Assembly: GCF_000961095.1 (NCBI RefSeq)
Contig: NZ_CP011058.1
Coordinates: 3,003,501 to 3,067,500, forward strand
Reading direction: 5' to 3'
Source of the DNA: Paenibacillus beijingensis
GTDB taxonomy: Bacteria > Bacillota > Bacilli > Paenibacillales > Paenibacillaceae
Length of the DNA: 64,000 nt
The notes beneath the pieces were generated by a model that was not told the origin of the DNA, ran no database searches, and saw only the letters and a program-made list of their open reading frames with translations. Below are positions 50,715-58,896 of this stretch, one piece after another (the first letter of the stretch is position 1; every line of letters begins with the position of its first letter). The position numbers were made by a program, and so were the translations under genes.

Positions 50715-51551
50715 TTACTTGCCGGTCATCTGGCCGACGTCGATGAACGGCGTGGCGCCGCCGGTGACGGAAGGCAGCTTGCCGTCCCATTTTTCCAGCG
50801 CTTTCTCCTGCACTTCGATTTGCTTCAGCTGGACGAGCTCGGGTGTCACTTCCTGCTTCTTCAGTTTCAGTGACCCCGCTTCGGCCTGGGCCTGCGCGAT
50901 TTTTTGCTTCGCTTCGATTTGAATCCGTTTCAGATCGTTTTCCGCTTTGAGCGCCTGCTGCTGCGCAACCTGCTTTGCTTCGATCGACTGGTTGAACGCG
51001 TCCGAAAACTTGAAGTTGACAATGTTGATTTCATTCACGATCAGATCGTATTTGGCCAGCCGCTTCGTTAGAAGCTCGCTGATTTCGCCGGCAACGAGCT
51101 CCCGCTGCCCGATCAAATCTTCCGCCTTGTAACGGGCGGTCACTTCTTTGACGATTTCCTGAATGGCAGGATTGATAATGATCGAATCGTAAGCGCCTCC
51201 GATATTGTTCATCAGGTTAAAAACGGTTGATTTATCCACGGAATAGTTGACCGCCACATGCGTCGATACCGGCTGCAAATCTTTGGAAGAGGCGGAAGTG
51301 TCGGTTTCCGCTTTCGTCACCTGGGTGTTCACTTGAATGATCGACTGAAAAAACGGAATCTTCAAGTGAATGCCCGGCTCCAGTACGCTGTCGTTCAGCC
51401 TGCCGAACGTTTTGTACAACCCGACGTGACCGTACTGGACGGTCGAAACGGCGTTGAAGCCGACAATCAGTACAAACACCAGCACGATGGCGACCGTTAT
51501 AAGCGGCCTAAGTCTCCCTTTTCTAATGTTTGGGTTCATTTCCGGATTCAT
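50715..51551 (-). CDS. Prohibitin-like SPFH/band 7 membrane protein
   Basis: Membrane scaffold of 278 residues. A basic N-terminus is followed by one transmembrane segment (PLITVAIVLVFVLIVGF, about 16-35), then the band 7 domain (STVQYGHVGLYKTFGRLND ... VTARYKAEDLIGQRELV) and a charged coiled-coil tail (QQQALKAENDLKRIQIEAKQK). The family forms membrane microdomain rings and chaperones membrane proteins. AAGGGGGAAG lies before ATG 51551. It is a single-gene unit with its own terminator. Confidence 0.93.
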   Translation of the reverse strand: MNPEMNPNIRKGRLRPLITVAIVLVFVLIVGFNAVSTVQYGHVGLYKTFGRLNDSVLEPGIHLKIPFFQSIIQVNTQVTKAETDTSASSKDLQPVSTHVAVNYSVDKSTVFNLMNNIGGAYDSIIINPAIQEIVKEVTARYKAEDLIGQRELVAGEISELLTKRLAKYDLIVNEINIVNFKFSDAFNQSIEAKQVAQQQALKAENDLKRIQIEAKQKIAQAQAEAGSLKLKKQEVTPELVQLKQIEVQEKALEKWDGKLPSVTGGATPFIDVGQMTGK

Positions 51552-51680
51552 GTCGCTTCCCCCTTATGTAGTACATTTTATGCGGCATTGTCTATTGAAA
51601 ATGCACTTTTTACTACGCAATATAACCCAAATGGTAACAAAAAACCATATATTTACTTGCTCTTTACACATGCGGAGGCG

Positions 51681-51740
51681 GGAGTGGAAGCAACACAGGG
51701 GGAGTAGAAGCAACAAAGCGGAAATGGAAACAACACAGCG
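51681..51740. repeat. Three 20-base tandem repeats
   Basis: Exactly spaced units at 51681-51700, 51701-51720 and 51721-51740 of the type GGAGTGGAAGCAACACAGGG, each differing at a few positions. Non-coding, 129 bases upstream of the SPFH gene. Confidence 0.85.
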
Positions 51741-51793
51741 AAAAAAGAGCTGCTCCCGGGCGCAAGCTTCAGCTTGCCCTCGGAAACAGCCCT
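51741..51793 (-). terminator. Hairpin terminator, copy 1 of a duplicated unit
   Basis: Long stem GGGCTGTTTCCGAGGGCAAGC / GCTTGCGCCCGGGAGCAGC on the minus strand, followed by six Ts. The same sequence with more perfect arms recurs at 52358-52412. Confidence 0.8.
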
Positions 51794-51855
51794 TATTTGT
51801 TCGTTATTCCGTGATTTGATCTAATGAGCTGCGGGCACGTTCCGTATCTATCCGC

Positions 51856-52134
51856 TTAAAAATGATCTTCTGTTCGTTCCCAATAGCTTCCCTCGCCAAA
51901 GTAATCCTGACAAACGCGATCAAGGCTATGAAGCGCATCAATAAATCCTTTTATATCACAAGTATGAAAAGTATCTTTTAGTTGGCGGTTTTCTTCAGTT
52001 ATGGAGTAAACGTGAATTTCCATACAACCGTCCCATCTTACATTAACATCCAGAAGCTTATCGTCCGATTCCAGTTCCAAAGCTACCGTTCCACCATCTT
52101 CATTTCTTTGATGTTCCGTTTTGATGATCCACAA
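51856..52134 (-). CDS. Hypothetical protein (92 residues)
   Basis: TTG 52134 follows AAGGAGAAG, giving MWIIKTEHQRNEDGG. The protein is acidic and soluble, with alternating beta-like strands (TVALELESDDKLLDVNVRW; MEIHVYSI) and a short helix (DIKGFIDALHSLDRVCQDYF). The size and look resemble small immunity-type proteins, but no family is recognised. It ends ahead of a hairpin terminator. Confidence 0.6.
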   Translation of the reverse strand: MWIIKTEHQRNEDGGTVALELESDDKLLDVNVRWDGCMEIHVYSITEENRQLKDTFHTCDIKGFIDALHSLDRVCQDYFGEGSYWERTEDHF

Positions 52135-52139
52135 GTTAA

Positions 52140-52357
52140 ACTTCTCCTTTGGTAACCAAATTCAAAATCCCATCACAATGTACCCATTATTTGGTCTCCC
52201 TATTCAAGTCCCGCCATCATCGCCGGGTTGATCCGACAACTCGCTGCGCGCAGACCGTAAATCAGGTGCATTCGAGCTGAGAGGAATAGGGTTATTCGAA
52301 AAAATTTCTCCTTTTTGCTGAACTCCAGAAGCGCATCTTGGCTGCTTCGAAAGAGCA
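52140..52357. other. Gap without a recognised gene
   Basis: No ribosome site plus plausible protein is seen in the 217 bases between the hypothetical gene and the metQ terminator. Confidence 0.4.
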
Positions 52358-52412
52358 GAAAAAGGGCTGTTCCCGGGCGCAAGCTTCAGCTTGCCCCCGG
52401 GAACAGCCCTTA
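52358..52412 (-). terminator. Hairpin terminator of the metQ gene, copy 2 of a duplicated unit
   Basis: AAGGGCTGTTCCCGGG pairs with CCCGGGAACAGCCCTT with an inner GCAAGC / GCTTGC stem; minus-strand T-run TTTTTC. Near-identical to copy 1, including the shared flank GTTCGTTATTCC. Confidence 0.88.
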
Positions 52413-52475
52413 TAAGTTCGTTATTCCATCTTTCCCGTCAAACAGCAGGCAGATGCGTTATCGGTATCCGACCGC

Positions 52476-53312
52476 TTAAAACGCCGGCAGGATGGAGCCT
52501 TTATAATTGTCATTGATAAACGTCTTGACTTCGTCCGAGTTCAGCGCCTTGACCAGCTTCCCGATGGTATCGGAATCTTTGTTGTCCGGACGGGTGACAA
52601 GGATGTTGACGTAAGGGGAATCTTTACCTTCGATAAACAGCGCGTCCTTCGTCGGGTCAAGTTTCGCTTCCAGCGCAAAGTTCGTATTGATGATCGCCAG
52701 ATCGACTTCATCCAATACGCGCGGCAGCGTAGCGGCTTCCAACTCCTTGAATTTCAGGTTTTTCGGGTTGTCCGTCACGTCCTTGACGGTTGCGGCGACA
52801 CCTGTGCCGTCCTTCAGCTTGATCAAGTCATTGGCCGCCAGCAACAGCAGCGCGCGTCCGCCGTTGGTCGCATCGTTTGGAATCGCGACGGTGGCGCCGT
52901 CTTTCAATTCGCCGGTCGACTTGATCTTTTTGGAGTAAGCGCCTATCGGCTCCAGATGCACGCCGGCCACTTTAACGAGGTCGTAGCCTTTGTCTTTGTT
53001 GAACTGGTCCAAATAAGGGGTATGCTGATAAAAGTTCGCGTCCAGCTGTTTTTCATACAACTGAACATTCGGCTGCACGTAATCGTTGAATTCTTTCACT
53101 TCAAGCGTAATGCCTTCTTTGGCCAAAATCGGCTTGACGACGTTTAAAATTTCGGCGTGCGGAACGGGGGTCGCTCCGACCGTCAGCGTGACGTTTTTTT
53201 CTTCCGAAACGGAGCTGCCGGCGCTGTTGCCGGCGGTTTCTTTTTTGGCGCCGCAGGCGGCAAGCGCCACGCTGAGCATGATGAATAGCATGATGATCAT
53301 CGATTTTTTCAT
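52476..53312 (-). CDS. metQ: Methionine-binding lipoprotein MetQ (NlpA family)
   Basis: Extracytoplasmic receptor for methionine, 278 residues. The signal peptide ends in lipobox LAAC at residue 20. Seen: LTVGATPVPHAEILNVVKP, QLDANFYQHTPYLDQFNKDKG, PNDATNGGRALLLLA and DLAIINTNFAL, all typical of MetQ/NlpA. Last gene of metN-metI-metQ; it starts 41 bases after metI and is followed by a terminator. Some family members bind other amino acids, but the context supports methionine. Confidence 0.95.
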   Translation of the reverse strand: MKKSMIIMLFIMLSVALAACGAKKETAGNSAGSSVSEEKNVTLTVGATPVPHAEILNVVKPILAKEGITLEVKEFNDYVQPNVQLYEKQLDANFYQHTPYLDQFNKDKGYDLVKVAGVHLEPIGAYSKKIKSTGELKDGATVAIPNDATNGGRALLLLAANDLIKLKDGTGVAATVKDVTDNPKNLKFKELEAATLPRVLDEVDLAIINTNFALEAKLDPTKDALFIEGKDSPYVNILVTRPDNKDSDTIGKLVKALNSDEVKTFINDNYKGSILPAF

Positions 53313-53353
53313 TTGGTTACCCTCCTATAAATGGATCTATTTATTTCAAATCC

Positions 53354-54013
53354 TCACTTGCGGCTGAACCTGCGGACGAGCAGGTCACCGGCTGTTTGAA
53401 GAATTTGGACGAGCACGATAAGAAGCACGACCGTCACGAGCATGACATCGGTCTGGAACCGCTGATAGCCGTAACGGAGCGCCAGGTCGCCAAGACCGCC
53501 GCCGCCGATTACGCCCGACATCGCCGTGTACGAGACGAGCGTAACGGCCGTAATCGTAATGCCGGCGATCAGGCCCGTCCGCGCTTCGGGAAGCAGGACG
53601 CGGCGCACGATGTCCCACTTGGATGCGCCCATCGCCTGTGCCGCTTCAATGACGCCGCGGTCGACCTCGCGCAGCGACGTTTCGACCAAGCGGGCGAAGA
53701 ATGGCGTTGCCGCGACGACAAGGGGCGGGATGGAGCCTTCGACGCCGATGGAGGTGCCGGTAATCCATTTGGTGAACGGCATGATGGAGATCATCAGGAT
53801 GACAAACGGCACGGATCGGAGCACATTGACGACGACGGACAAAACGCCGTATACGGCGGGCTGGCGCAGCAGCAGCCTGCTTGACGTTAAATAGAGCACG
53901 ATGCCAAGCGCCAAGCCGAGCACGAACGTGAATGCAAGCGAGACGGCCATCATCCAGACGGTATCTTGAGACGCCTGCCAAATCTCGTCCCACGAAATCT
54001 TTTTCAGCATCAA
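53354..54013 (-). CDS. metI: Methionine ABC importer permease MetI
   Basis: Membrane permease of 219 residues with five hydrophobic segments. Seen: the family-specific SVPFVILMISIMPFTKWITG, VVAATPFFARLVETSLREVD, and the coupling loop GVIEAAQAMGASKWDIVRRVLLPEA. ATGA overlap of four bases with metN. Confidence 0.95.
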   Translation of the reverse strand: MMLKKISWDEIWQASQDTVWMMAVSLAFTFVLGLALGIVLYLTSSRLLLRQPAVYGVLSVVVNVLRSVPFVILMISIMPFTKWITGTSIGVEGSIPPLVVAATPFFARLVETSLREVDRGVIEAAQAMGASKWDIVRRVLLPEARTGLIAGITITAVTLVSYTAMSGVIGGGGLGDLALRYGYQRFQTDVMLVTVVLLIVLVQILQTAGDLLVRRFSRK

Positions 54014-55014
54014 GAGATCACCTCCGCATGAAGTCCGTCCCTGTTCATCGCTGCGACAACGCGGTCGATTTCGGACGGTTCGCCTTTCAGCTCCACAACC
54101 AGTTGACCGTACGGCGTATGCTTGATGCGCGACACCGTCCCGTGCAGGATGGCGCAGCTGACTCCGCTCGCTTTCAATGTTTCGAACAGGATCGGTTCGT
54201 ACGTTTCATCGCCCGAATAATGGATGCGGAACAGTTGTCCGCCCGCGCGCCGCTTGAAAGCACCGAAATCGATTTTGTCCGCATTTTCGCTGACGAACCG
54301 CTGGGTAACGGCATGCTTCGGAGTGAGAAAAACATCGAGCACGCTCCCTTCCTCGACGATTTCGCCGCCCTCCATGACAGCTACGCGGTCGCAGATCGAA
54401 CGGATAACGTTCATCTCGTGCGTAATGAGCAGGATGGTAATGCCCAACTCCTCGTTAATGTCCTGCAGCAGCGACAAAATCGATTGGGTCGTCTGCGGAT
54501 CAAGCGCCGAAGTCGCTTCGTCGCAAAGCAGCACATCGGGATTGTTCGCAAGCGCCCTGGCGATGCCGACGCGCTGCTTCTGGCCGCCTGAGAGCTGTGC
54601 CGGGTACTTGTCGCCGTGCTCCTGAAGCCCGACCAGCTGCAGGAGCTCTTCCACACGCCAGCGGATTTCCGCTTTGGACTGTTTGTCCAGCTTGAGCGGA
54701 AACGCGATATTGTCGCGCACGGTGGCTGTAGACAGCAAGTTGAAATGCTGAAAAATGATGCCGATTTTGCGGCGCTGCTTCTGCAGCTGGCGTTCCGTCA
54801 GGGCGGTCAGCTCCGTCTCTCCGACGTGCACCGAACCGGAGGTCGGGCGCTCCAGCAGATTGACGCACCGCAGCAGCGTGCTTTTGCCGGCCCCGGAATG
54901 TCCGATCACGCCGAAAATTTCTCCTTGTCCAACCTGCAGCGAAATATTGCGAATGGCCTGAACCGCATGTTGTCCCGACCCGTAATATTTGCTGATATTG
55001 CGCAATTCAATCAG
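54010..55014 (-). CDS. metN: Methionine ABC importer ATPase MetN
   Basis: ATPase of the importer, 334 residues: Walker A GHSGAGKST, signature LSGGQKQRVGIARAL, Walker B DVLLCDEATSALD, and a C-terminal NIL/ACT-like domain that senses methionine (about 255-330). Start: family proteins begin MIELRNISK. Here the codons LIELRNIS begin with CTG 55014, five bases after GGAGGGG (55020-55026); TTG 55005 would be 14 bases away and would drop three conserved residues. CTG is therefore the best start. Confidence 0.93.
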   Translation of the reverse strand: MIELRNISKYYGSGQHAVQAIRNISLQVGQGEIFGVIGHSGAGKSTLLRCVNLLERPTSGSVHVGETELTALTERQLQKQRRKIGIIFQHFNLLSTATVRDNIAFPLKLDKQSKAEIRWRVEELLQLVGLQEHGDKYPAQLSGGQKQRVGIARALANNPDVLLCDEATSALDPQTTQSILSLLQDINEELGITILLITHEMNVIRSICDRVAVMEGGEIVEEGSVLDVFLTPKHAVTQRFVSENADKIDFGAFKRRAGGQLFRIHYSGDETYEPILFETLKASGVSCAILHGTVSRIKHTPYGQLVVELKGEPSEIDRVVAAMNRDGLHAEVIS

Positions 55015-55086
55015 TTTGACCCCTCCATTGCCGACTATATTAAACTAACCCTAGTTGATTATAGGTATTTGGGGAAAATAAAACCT

Positions 55087-55115
55087 ATTATAAAAAGATA
55101 GTTAGCAAACGTCAA
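55087..55115 (-). promoter_or_regulatory. Promoter of the metNIQ operon
   Basis: On the minus strand TTGACG (55115-55110), a 17-base spacer, TATAAT (55092-55087). The leader would be about 66 bases, too short for an S-box riboswitch, and no S-box motif is seen. Confidence 0.85.
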
Positions 55116-55194
55116 TGATTTATTTAATTTTGATTACGTTTATTTAAATAAAAAGCTTTTTAACGTTTACATATTATGATTCAATGCCCAATCC

Positions 55195-55220
55195 GAAAAA
55201 AAATCCGCGCTGCGCGCGGA
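55195..55220 (-). terminator. Rho-independent terminator after the 89-residue protein gene
   Basis: Minus strand: TCCGCGC-GCA-GCGCGGA followed by eight Ts or more. It closes the GntR/ABC operon. Confidence 0.92.
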
Positions 55221-55236
55221 CTGAAAGTGAGGCCGG

Positions 55237-55506
55237 TCATTCGGCATGATTCGATTGTTTTACCGCTAAGGCACGAGCAATTGCCGTTTTCTTTAGGATG
55301 GCCAGCTGCGAAGAGGAGGGAAGGATGAAAAATTCATCCCGCCGGCTTACTTCAAGCAGTGCAGTCATGGCTGCTTTGGTCGCCAAAGCTTCATTTTCAA
55401 GCAGATAATAAACCATTTGATAGGTATAAACTTCAAGATTTCGGAGAAACTCGACTTTCAGGTTGAAAGCGATGGGCGTATTCATAGCCATTACCTGGTT
55501 GTTCAA
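55237..55506 (-). CDS. Small helical protein of the GntR/ABC operon
   Basis: 89 residues, mostly helical (FLRNLEVYTYQMVYYLLENEALATKAAMTALLEVSRRDEFF). The pattern resembles the first region of an ECF sigma factor, which has a similar YxLLxN/D...A...AxxE motif, but there is no sigma-4 region. It overlaps the upstream gene by ATGA, so it is co-translated. Function unknown. Confidence 0.65.
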   Translation of the reverse strand: MNNQVMAMNTPIAFNLKVEFLRNLEVYTYQMVYYLLENEALATKAAMTALLEVSRRDEFFILPSSSQLAILKKTAIARALAVKQSNHAE

Positions 55507-56747
55507 TGTTTGAGACCGATATTCAGCAGGTTCAGGTGCGCAAGGTTGGCCGCAGCCTCTTTCTTCGGTCCGTTATAAACGGCTTCGCCTTTGTACAGCA
55601 CAGTTCCGTCCATTGCATTCACCACGGCGGCAAGGGCGGTACGGCTGCGGTGCATTAGGATATAGAGGCGGTCGTCTTCCAACACCGCGTTATCGATTTT
55701 ATCTGCGCCCAGCTGCTTGGCGGTGATAGTCATTTCCTTCCCGGTGACGCCCGTTTCCAGATTGTATGTCTTCAAACGGATAATGCCGGGGCTAGAATCG
55801 TGTGAATACAACTGATTTCCGGTTAACGAATAGTTAAAGCGAGGGCCGAGCTTTCCTTCCGATAACGTTTCCGGCAGAGCGGTCAGTTGTCCGGTCTTGT
55901 AGGAATAGGAATAAAGGTGCGCCGCTATCCGCTCGCTATTTTTTCCGTGTTCGTTCGTCCAAACTTTATTTTCGTTCACGACAAGCAGACAATAAGCGGA
56001 AGGTTCTACATTGTTGCTGCCGGTTGCGACGTCGATTCGATATTCGATCTCCTTCGTATTAACGAATCCGGGGTCCAGCTTTACTTCCCGAATCAGCTGT
56101 CCGCTTGTCATATTCACGACATAATCGTAGTATTCGATTTTCAGTGAATCCGCAGTGTGATCCGCAGACTGTTCAGGCCAATACGATTGTGCTGCCACGA
56201 TATGCAGCTCATTGCCGAGCCGCTGGACGTCGTAGGAACCGCTTATAAACGAAGGCCCTCCGCCTACGATTGTCTCAAAATTTTGCGATTTACCCGAATC
56301 CAAATGAAGAAGGCTGACATTCAAGACCGCCCTCTGAGCCGGTTTATCGCGGTTTAAGATGGCCGGCTGCACATAGATGAGCCACTCCTTGTCCTTATAG
56401 AAGCCGAACGGCCAACCTTTTCCCCTCATAAACTGGCGGTGCTCCGCGATCAGCTGCTTCATGCCGTATCTTTCTGTAAACCAGCGGCGGGCGCCGAAAA
56501 AGGATTTGCTGAAGACGGATTCCCTGCTTGAATAATCGCTGCCGTCTATGCCGACCGTAAGAGATTCCGAGCGCATTCGCCCGCCGTAGTGGCCGGAAAG
56601 TTCGATTTTTGCGGCCTCATCGGCATTGCCTTCAAGCGTCATCAGCCTGTATTGCGGCAGGCGGTCCGCAGCGTTGTACACGTAGTAACTGCCAACTCCG
56701 GCCACGATGAGTAAACCCAGTAAAATGCTCAGCGCGTAACGCTTCAT
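55503..56747 (-). CDS. Membrane-anchored extracytoplasmic protein of unknown function
   Basis: 414 residues with one N-terminal transmembrane anchor (LSILLGLLIVAGVGSYYVY) and a large outer domain rich in beta strands with repeated Tyr/Asn/Gly turns (HLYSYSYKTGQLTALPE; LKTYNLETGVTGKEM; YILMHRSRTALAAVVN), suggesting a beta-propeller. Encoded in a GntR/ABC operon, it may be an accessory sensor or partner of the transporter. No named family recognised. Confidence 0.7.
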   Translation of the reverse strand: MKRYALSILLGLLIVAGVGSYYVYNAADRLPQYRLMTLEGNADEAAKIELSGHYGGRMRSESLTVGIDGSDYSSRESVFSKSFFGARRWFTERYGMKQLIAEHRQFMRGKGWPFGFYKDKEWLIYVQPAILNRDKPAQRAVLNVSLLHLDSGKSQNFETIVGGGPSFISGSYDVQRLGNELHIVAAQSYWPEQSADHTADSLKIEYYDYVVNMTSGQLIREVKLDPGFVNTKEIEYRIDVATGSNNVEPSAYCLLVVNENKVWTNEHGKNSERIAAHLYSYSYKTGQLTALPETLSEGKLGPRFNYSLTGNQLYSHDSSPGIIRLKTYNLETGVTGKEMTITAKQLGADKIDNAVLEDDRLYILMHRSRTALAAVVNAMDGTVLYKGEAVYNGPKKEAAANLAHLNLLNIGLKH

Positions 56748-56758
56748 AATGCCCCTCC

Positions 56759-57601
56759 TTACACCGTTATCTTTTTAGCGATCAGCCGGAATCCAAGCCA
56801 AATGGAAACAGCTGCGATGATTGCACATACCGCAAGCTCGATGACGAATATTTCTCCAGGATACAAATAAGCGAAGGGTGATTCGAATCCAAGCGTCAAA
56901 AGCGGCATCAAAAAAGCGGCTACGCATGCGACCATGTAAAGGATCGCATAGAGAATTCCAATCCGCCGGTAGCTTCTTTCGATCAGGATGGCGGTGAACA
57001 CGATCAAAACGGCGATGACGCCAAGTCCGTATCCCATAAGAAATTGAGCTAGATTATGCGGCAGCAGAACAGGTAGCGCCTGGTTGGCCGAAATGGCGTC
57101 CGCAAACGGCGAAGCTTCCCTCATGTCGGCCGGCACGATCATGTTGAAAATCAGCGTTTCGAGCTGCAGCAGCAGCAGCTGAAAGGCCAGCAGACCGAAC
57201 ACGAAGACGAGAATGGCGGTTAATTTGGCCAAATAAATGTTTCGTCTCTCCGTCGGCAGCATCAGCAGCCGGTAGACGAAGGTGCTTCGGCCGATCCAGT
57301 CGCGATACCAGATGAGGAAAACATATAAGGCAAGCGCAGCTATACAGATCAGAATCGGTATTATGAACCAGAACTGTGTATTAAACATCGCCCACGCAAA
57401 CGAAAGTTTGCCGCTTGGGAAGAAGGGGGTGCCGGGTACAGGCGCGCCTTTCAGGGCCGCTTCCTGTCTAAAAGACACTTCCTGTGACAGCTTGAATATC
57501 ATCGGAACGGTTTGGAACAGCAGCGTAACGGCCATCAGGCCTGCCATCACATAACGGAAACGATGGATTTCCATATGTACCAGTTTCAAATAACGGTTCA
57601 C
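56759..57601 (-). CDS. ABC transporter permease, YtrC/D or ABC-2 type
   Basis: Integral membrane protein of 280 residues with about six hydrophobic segments (VMAGLMAVTLLFQTVPMI; FWFIIPILICIAALALYVFLIW; LTAILVFVFGLLAFQLLLLQL; YGLGVIAVLIVFTAILI; ILYAILYMVACVAAFLMPLLTLG; FVIELAVCAIIAAVSIWLGF). It overlaps the ATPase gene by four bases. In YtrA operons such transporters respond to cell-wall-active antibiotics. Confidence 0.82.
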   Translation of the reverse strand: MNRYLKLVHMEIHRFRYVMAGLMAVTLLFQTVPMIFKLSQEVSFRQEAALKGAPVPGTPFFPSGKLSFAWAMFNTQFWFIIPILICIAALALYVFLIWYRDWIGRSTFVYRLLMLPTERRNIYLAKLTAILVFVFGLLAFQLLLLQLETLIFNMIVPADMREASPFADAISANQALPVLLPHNLAQFLMGYGLGVIAVLIVFTAILIERSYRRIGILYAILYMVACVAAFLMPLLTLGFESPFAYLYPGEIFVIELAVCAIIAAVSIWLGFRLIAKKITV

Positions 57602-58287
57602 GTCCGGTACACCTCCCTCATGACGTCAATCACGGATTTTCCCTGCTCGCTGCGCATCTGTTCGCAATCAAACGACAGGCCGACTTTGCCGTCATGAAGC
57701 AAAACGGCCCTGTCGATCAGATGCTCGACGTCCCCGATCTCATGTGTCGTCAGCAGCACTCCGCGATCCTCGATCAAGTGGCTAGTGAATACCTCTGCGA
57801 TTTGCTCTTTGCTGAACAGATCGATGCCCGAGAATGGCTCGTCCATCAGCACATAATCTGTGTCCTGAGCGAGGCCCAGCACTAAATTGAGCTTGGCCGC
57901 CGTTCCTTTGGAGAGGCTTCCGATCCGCTCGGACGGGTCCAGGCGGAAGAAGCTTATGAGCTCTTCGGCCCGTGCCGGGTTCCAGCTGCGGTAAAAGTCC
58001 TGCATGAACCGGAGCCCGTCGGCAACCCTCATGCCGGTCGGCATCGTCAGGCGGTCCGGTATGAACGCCACCTTCTCATACATATTTTTTCCAATCGGCT
58101 CACCGTCGATCAGGACGGTTCCATTTTTCAGCGGGGTCAGTCCCATAATCGCCTTCAGTATCGTCGATTTTCCCGCACCGTTGATGCCGATCAGGCACGT
58201 AATCTGCCCTTTGGCGGAGGTGAAGGAAACGCCGCTAAGCACATCGCGGCGGCGGTACCGCTTATAAAGGCCGTTCACGTCAATCAT
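57598..58287 (-). CDS. ABC transporter ATPase (YtrB/YtrE-like)
   Basis: ATPase of 229 residues: Walker A GINGAGKST, Walker B YVLMDEPFSGID, and switch His in LLTTHEIGDVE. The signature is the degenerate LSKGTAAKLN, seen in exporters of the YtrB type. ATGA overlap with the GntR gene upstream and with the permease downstream. Confidence 0.9.
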   Translation of the reverse strand: MIDVNGLYKRYRRRDVLSGVSFTSAKGQITCLIGINGAGKSTILKAIMGLTPLKNGTVLIDGEPIGKNMYEKVAFIPDRLTMPTGMRVADGLRFMQDFYRSWNPARAEELISFFRLDPSERIGSLSKGTAAKLNLVLGLAQDTDYVLMDEPFSGIDLFSKEQIAEVFTSHLIEDRGVLLTTHEIGDVEHLIDRAVLLHDGKVGLSFDCEQMRSEQGKSVIDVMREVYRT

Positions 58288-58712
58288 GCCCGTCCACCTT
58301 CCGTATCCGCTTGCTTTTCCATGGCTAAGCCTTCCTCGTATTTGCGTTTGACCACCGCCAGCACTTCGTCAACCGGAACATCGATCTTGCGGACGGATGC
58401 GACAAAGGCGTCGACGGCATCGCCAAGAAGCTCCGACCGGATCGTGCGCAGCACATCCTGATCGGGCGTTATTTTGCTGGGGGAATTCCCTTCGGTTACG
58501 ATCAACTGCTGCTCCTCCATTTCCTTATATGCTTTTTGCGCCGTATTGGGATTAATCTTCATCAATGCCCCGAGCTCCCTTCGCGAAGGAATGGCGTCAC
58601 CTGCACCAAGCCGGCCGGTGGCGATCATTTCCTTGAAATGACGGACCACCTGAAGATAGACCGGATCACGGTTATTGAACGCAACTTCCGTCCAGCCTTC
58701 ATTCGTTTTCAT
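58284..58712 (-). CDS. GntR-family regulator, YtrA subfamily
   Basis: Short GntR regulator, 142 residues: winged helix DPVYLQVVRHFKEMIATGRLGAGDAIPSRRELGALMKINPNTAQKAYKEME (about 16-68) and a C-terminal dimerisation helix pair of about 60 residues instead of a large effector domain, which defines the YtrA group. First gene of a five-gene operon with ABC genes, and inverted repeats overlap its promoter. Autorepression relieved by cell-envelope stress is the family expectation. Confidence 0.92.
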   Translation of the reverse strand: MKTNEGWTEVAFNNRDPVYLQVVRHFKEMIATGRLGAGDAIPSRRELGALMKINPNTAQKAYKEMEEQQLIVTEGNSPSKITPDQDVLRTIRSELLGDAVDAFVASVRKIDVPVDEVLAVVKRKYEEGLAMEKQADTEGGRA

Positions 58713-58738
58713 TCGTCAACCTCTCATTCGTCGCGAGT

Positions 58739-58799
58739 GTGTGTACTATGTAGTTCATACACTATAGGTGTATTATGCGGATCATACAGCAGCTTGTCA
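58739..58799 (-). promoter_or_regulatory. Promoter and operator of the GntR/ABC operon
   Basis: Minus strand TTGACA (58799-58794), 17-base spacer, CATAAT (58776-58771). The dyad ATACAC-TATAG-GTGTAT (58756-58772) overlaps the -10 box and start point, and a further GTGTACTATG half-site lies at 58739-58748. This fits a YtrA-type operator. Confidence 0.75.
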
Positions 58800-58896
58800 A
58801 CAATAAAACGGCTTTAAATCAAAATTTCCGTTTCGTATCGCTGCGGCGCAGTGGTATGCTTGAGTAAAAACAACTCCATTCAAAGGCGGGGTTCAG

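Noticed and set aside
52200..52382. 60-codon minus-strand frame between the hypothetical gene and metQ
   Set aside because: No ribosome site and it runs into the metQ terminator hairpin.
55014..55090. SAM (S-box) riboswitch ahead of metNIQ
   Set aside because: The leader predicted from the promoter is about 66 bases and lacks the conserved S-box core and a terminator.
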